Shown here: positions 61,601 through 64,000 of the stretch, piece by piece
How positions within the stretch are numbered: the stretch's first letter is position 1
How the letters are laid out: each line of letters opens with the position of its first letter
NCBI GenBank assembly: GCA_905331475.1
Contig: CAJNYU010000987.1
Coordinates: 186,001-250,000, forward strand
DNA length: 64,000 nt
Reading direction: 5' to 3'
From: Rotaria socialis
Lineage: Eukaryota; Rotifera; Eurotatoria; Philodinida; Philodinidae
The notes under the pieces: generated by a model
What the model was told of the DNA's origin: nothing
What the model saw: only the letters and a program-made list of their open reading frames with translations
Database searches by the model: none
Program-made: the position numbers and the translations under genes

Positions 61601-63803
61601 TCTTTTGAATATCTTCGCGTTCGTCTACAAAAGAACCACGTGTTGACACCATTGTTACATATATATTTTATTTTAAATTAGAAAAAGTCAACTGTTGAGA
61701 TAAACACCAAGATTTTGATTCGACCAAAATAAATATAGAATCTTTTATTTTTGTGCAACTAAGTTACTTGGTAAAGCGAATGTGTATATATATTTATATC
61801 TGTGTGTGTGTGTGTGTGTGTATAATGTTTGATGTGAGTTTGATGTGATAGAAAAAGAAAGAAACGAACGAGTGATTTGGTTTAATTTGACACAGCTCAA
61901 CAGTTCTTATGTTCACATAAAGGTAGAATAGATGCGGCCATGATTTAATATATGCATATAATAGATTGGATGAGCGAAGAAAATTTTACGTAAAGATTGT
62001 CTACGTAGAAATATATGAGTGTGCAACCACATCAATAGACATCATGTCAAGATTACTAACCTCAATTCGTCGTTTGATGATAATGACAACGAGAGAAGAT
62101 GAAGCTCAACGTCGACAAGAAAAGAAAATGATTTTGAAATAGGAAAAAAATCTCAATAAATTTCTTCTTCGTATTTGGCGAAAAGCCAGGTCAATAACTA
62201 TTAATGATACTCATTCTCTCTCCTTTTTGCACGTCACGACGATTAGTGCGATACATTTTAGTGATGGACATTAGCAATACGATCAATCTTGTCGCTGTCA
62301 GTGTTTTGATTTGGTAAAAATATCTTGATGAGTGTTAATTTCGTTTCTTCTTCTTTTTTTGAATCAAATACATGTGAAAAGAAAATGTGATAAATAAGAC
62401 TGGATGAATTGACACGATTCAGTTTTTTCTCTCTCTCTCTCTCTCTTCTCTCCCATAATGATGACAGTAAGAAGAAGAAAGGTAGTAAATTGTCTGCCGA
62501 ACTCATTTATCAAGTGTTTCAATGATGATGACTAATTTTTGATAATATCCATTGATGAGAAGAAAAAACAGAAAAATAACGAAAAAATGCATCTGATTGC
62601 ATAAGATAAAATTTTTGTTTTTTCTTATCATAGATTCGTTGATTAGAATTTAATTACTCATACATCACTATTTTTTATTTGTAATTTTTTCCATTAGTAA
62701 AGCAATATTGGTAAACATTTACATATACTGAACCCAATAATTACAGCGCATGTAGTGCTCAAGGAAGGCAAACATACAAGGCAATGCTGATTTACGTGCA
62801 TGATAAACATATGATTCCCTATGAGAATCAATTACGAATGTTTGTATGAAACTTACATATCGGATCCTCATCAAGAGGATTAGATTGTTCATCTATGTTT
62901 GTTGACAGCATTGTTGACTAGATGTTTAGTATTGAGTGAAGATTGGTAACAATGGTCAAGTGATCGATGAGTTCTAATCAATAAGATGTTGATTTCCCGC
63001 CCACTGTCTTTCTGTCTCAAACATAGGAAAAAGAGGTCGACGACAACGATGATGATGATGATGGTGATAATAATAATAATAATAATAATAACAGTAGCAG
63101 CAGTGATGAAGATAGGATGGTGGCACGATTCCGACTGTTGCCTATCTCTATTGCTTTAAGAAGACGTTGATTCTTTTTTCTTCGCCTCCTTCCGGTATCT
63201 CTCTCTCTCTCTCTCTCTTCTTCTGTTTTCTTTCTATATACATGTTCGAGGAAAAGTTAGAAATATGGCTGTATAGTTTTGTGCGTTCTATACAATATTT
63301 ATGCTTCTGTACGTCTCGCCATGTATCCCAACAGCATCGAACCTTATTCCTTTCACCGCTTTATTCTCTTCTTTTTTGCCTTCCTGAACTAGGCTTTTTA
63401 AGGGTACATCTTTTTTCTCTATGCCTATCGACTCGATGGTATTAGTATAGCATCATCTTATATGCGACACTTAAAGAAAGCACAGCAAGGACACAGAATA
63501 AATGCGCAGTAAAGTAATGAACAGGAATACTGTAAGACGATGGGCTGACAAAACAATTGACCTTCTGCAATCCAAGGTCGCAAGAGAACAATTAATAGAT
63601 GAATATAGCCGAGAAAAGTAGGTATTAAACAAAAGACGTATTAATTTAATTGGCATAATAGACAAATAAATGAAAAGAAAATGCATACCCCGCCGTTCTC
63701 TTATAATCTGTTGAAATTGTTGTGTGTCGTCATCGTTAGTATTTGATAGTGGGAAGATGATAGCATCAGATGGATTGTATCTTTGATATGGTAGCTTCGG
63801 CAT
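32922..63803 (-). CDS. DMD: Dystrophin, compact near-complete gene
   Basis: A gene of roughly 60 exons reads on the minus strand and by rough sum encodes over 3,000 residues, near the length of vertebrate dystrophin (about 3,700) but within 31 kb. Order: tandem calponin-homology actin-binding domain; then [16 protein letters not shown], a strong dystrophin signature; a long spectrin-like rod; a WW domain; EF-hand-like helices; a ZZ zinc finger; and the C-terminal coiled coil [16 protein letters not shown] with [18 protein letters not shown] at the end. Dystrophin links actin to the membrane dystroglycan complex. Seven exons at the 5' end were checked exactly for phase; most rod exons are approximate, and the junction between the last two exons is not resolved. 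Most introns are 50-200 bp. Introns longer than 300 bp hold only AT-rich DNA and microsatellites. Several alternative first and last exons are listed separately. Confidence 0.93.
34265..35755 (-). other. Dystrophin WW, EF-hand-like and ZZ region
   Basis: [20 protein letters not shown] (about 35610-35680), continuing after a short intron as [10 protein letters not shown] (about 35510-35550), close to vertebrate dystrophin. Small exons then encode the EF-hand-like helices: [20 protein letters not shown] (35285-35395), about 35040-35250, 34920-34985, 34755-34850 and 34610-34675. ZZ zinc finger: [14 protein letters not shown] then CDICQNCF (about 34310-34410). In the family, this block binds the beta-dystroglycan tail. 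Confidence 0.9.
39341..39365 (+). repeat. GGA microsatellite in a dystrophin intron
   Basis: Eight tandem GGA units, next to an exon that ends near 39408. They are not part of coding sequence. Confidence 0.9.
42804..43565 (-). CDS. DMD: Dystrophin alternative terminal exon, disordered tail
   Basis: The exon starts at acceptor TTCAG (43566-43567), phase 0, and runs 253 codons to a stop at 42804. It is rich in Tyr, Arg, Gln, Ser and Pro, with a seven-Gln run and no helix repeat. The preceding exon (ending KER at about 44664, phase 0) can join either this exon or the next rod exon (about 42080, EMNQTEDIS), also phase 0. An ATTAAA variant poly(A) signal follows the stop closely. Using it would make a protein with actin-binding domain and part of the rod but no WW/ZZ region. 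Confidence 0.55.
   Translation of the reverse strand, partial: EFDSDFIYDIDDARSVFSEPAPQFNAKYRKAVHSLDRYKIDDQTRYVPTSEEYHLQPLLRVRSLKAIDHHTISAPSSPVLQARYRSHERPNAYYRKQYVANQQGYQDNYQHNSISKSASMPNGGFPVQGGCVPQQPVLYRERVIDRHVAERNASSGESHRQKQRESSGSTQANSAALSGQTQAIHRTLPVRYEAANSASSSYRHTNGYRHEPYPTYFYNEQQQQQQAGGRSSSYRQPPYAPHTVGPHPTRIVY
46156..46329 (-). CDS. DMD: Dystrophin internal first exon candidate
   Basis: ATG at 46329 opens exactly 58 codons to a donor (CAG|GTACTA), phase 0, matching the next rod exon (about 46075). The residues ([12 protein letters not shown], then Gly/Ser/Ala-rich, then [11 protein letters not shown]) are not spectrin-like. The upstream bases are purine-rich, unlike an acceptor. A 1.5-kb exon-free stretch (46330-47850) precedes it and could hold a promoter. 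The upstream rod exon also ends in phase 0, so skipping it keeps frame. Confidence 0.5.
52756..53327 (-). CDS. DMD: Dystrophin exon with optional early stop
   Basis: The exon starts at an acceptor (ATAATAAG|GTGAGC, 53327), and its first two bases complete an Arg codon with the upstream exon that ends near 54375. It is rich in Ser, Thr and Asn, without helix pattern. A donor (CAG|GTAGTT, exon end 52839) leaves phase 1 and fits the next rod exon at 51655. If the donor is not used, 27 more residues (ending in NASSC) lead to a TAA at 52756-52758. So it is either an internal hinge exon or a terminal exon of a short isoform. Confidence 0.5.
58732..61624 (-). other. Dystrophin actin-binding domain (CH1-CH2)
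   Basis: The exons are 61563-61624, 61413-61508, 61285-61362, 61027-61211, 60774-60970 and 58732-58889, joined by introns in phases 0, 0, 0, 2 and 1. CH1 covers [12 protein letters not shown] through [17 protein letters not shown]; the FTKWINNQL and [12 protein letters not shown] motifs are typical. CH2 has [20 protein letters not shown] and [18 protein letters not shown]. The last exon carries the dystrophin-specific [11 protein letters not shown] segment. The intron between 58890 and 60773 (1.9 kb) is the longest here and I see no exon in it. Confidence 0.93.
61625..61652 (-). CDS. DMD: Dystrophin possible start C (5' extension of exon 2)
   Basis: ATG at 61652 opens nine codons plus one base (MVSTRGSFV) and reads straight through the acceptor into the CH1 exon in the correct frame. 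It would serve a transcript that starts just upstream, without splicing. The acceptor TTTTGTAG lies within it. Confidence 0.35.
61801..61820 (+). repeat. TG microsatellite
   Basis: Ten TG units in the intron between start C and first exon B of dystrophin. It is not the telomere-like GTGTGGG type. Confidence 0.9.
62857..62911 (-). CDS. DMD: Dystrophin first exon B
   Basis: ATG at 62911 opens 18 codons plus one base (starts [12 protein letters not shown]) and ends at a strong donor T|GTAAGT. Phase 1 fits the next exon, giving a Tyr codon at the junction. Acidic, no recognised motif. Confidence 0.5.
63048..63092 (+). repeat. GAT/AAT trinucleotide repeats
   Basis: About four GAT units followed by about eight AAT units, in the long intron between first exons A and B. 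Confidence 0.85.
63689..63803 (-). CDS. DMD: Dystrophin first exon A
   Basis: ATG at 63803 opens 38 codons plus one base (starts [14 protein letters not shown], ends IIRERR), closing at donor G|GTATGC. Its leftover G completes an Asp codon with the exon at 61563-61624 (phase 1). It is the most distal start seen in the window. Confidence 0.6.
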
Positions 63804-64000
63804 TAAGACGTATTTTCATTGAATTCCAATCGTTTGTGTTCTTTTTTTCTATTTGGTAAGTGAACACCTGTAGCACAGTGCAAAAAATAAAATGAATTTT
63901 TTTCCTAGGCAATATAAAATCTATGAAATAATTCTCGTTATTTTATTTTTTTGTTAAATGAATACGCAAAGAGACAATTTCATAGGTTTCTTCGCCTTCA

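Noticed and set aside
1-64000. tRNA, rRNA and snRNA genes
   Set aside because: I scanned for the B-box GGTTCRANTCC and for conserved rRNA words and found none convincing; a covariance-model search could still find something.

Overview
The window looks like bdelloid rotifer DNA (Rotaria/Adineta type). It is AT-rich and eukaryotic, with GT-AG introns as short as 55-70 bp. It carries three ADP-ribosyltransferase loci of the kind expanded in bdelloids, two of them fused to TPR arrays. It also has several short inverted blocks of a GTGTGGG-like repeat, close to the TGTGGG telomere repeat known from bdelloids. The species call is an inference, not a search result.

There are two halves. Positions 1 to about 31 kb are accessory and repeat-rich: a non-autonomous Helitron (2999-3909), a segmental duplication (2928-6914 and 18143-22998) carrying a ~94-bp satellite and a B-box/coiled-coil exon, telomere-like foldbacks, short-iteron foldbacks, and a compact ART gene (about 11520-12296). 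Next comes an ART-TPR pseudogene (minus, 15172-17604) split by a mariner element (15329-16648) with TA target duplications and 35-bp TIRs. Last is a second ART-TPR gene (plus, 27259-30975) that is near complete but has an in-frame stop and a frameshift.

Positions about 31.2-63.8 kb hold two conserved metazoan genes, both on the minus strand. The first is a three-exon mitochondrial aminomethyltransferase (AMT, 31265-32654). The second is an apparently complete, very compact dystrophin gene (32922-63803), with tandem CH domains, spectrin-like repeats, WW, EF-hand-like and ZZ domains and the C-terminal coiled coil that binds dystrobrevin in other animals. It shows three frame-compatible first exons, a candidate internal promoter exon and two candidate alternative terminal exons, which suggests several isoforms as in other animals.

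The layout suggests a transition from a subtelomere-like accessory domain into a stable conserved domain near 31 kb. I saw no rRNA, tRNA or CRISPR array. Exon limits were read by eye from splice sites and reading-frame continuity; those given exactly were checked for phase, and those marked 'about' were not.
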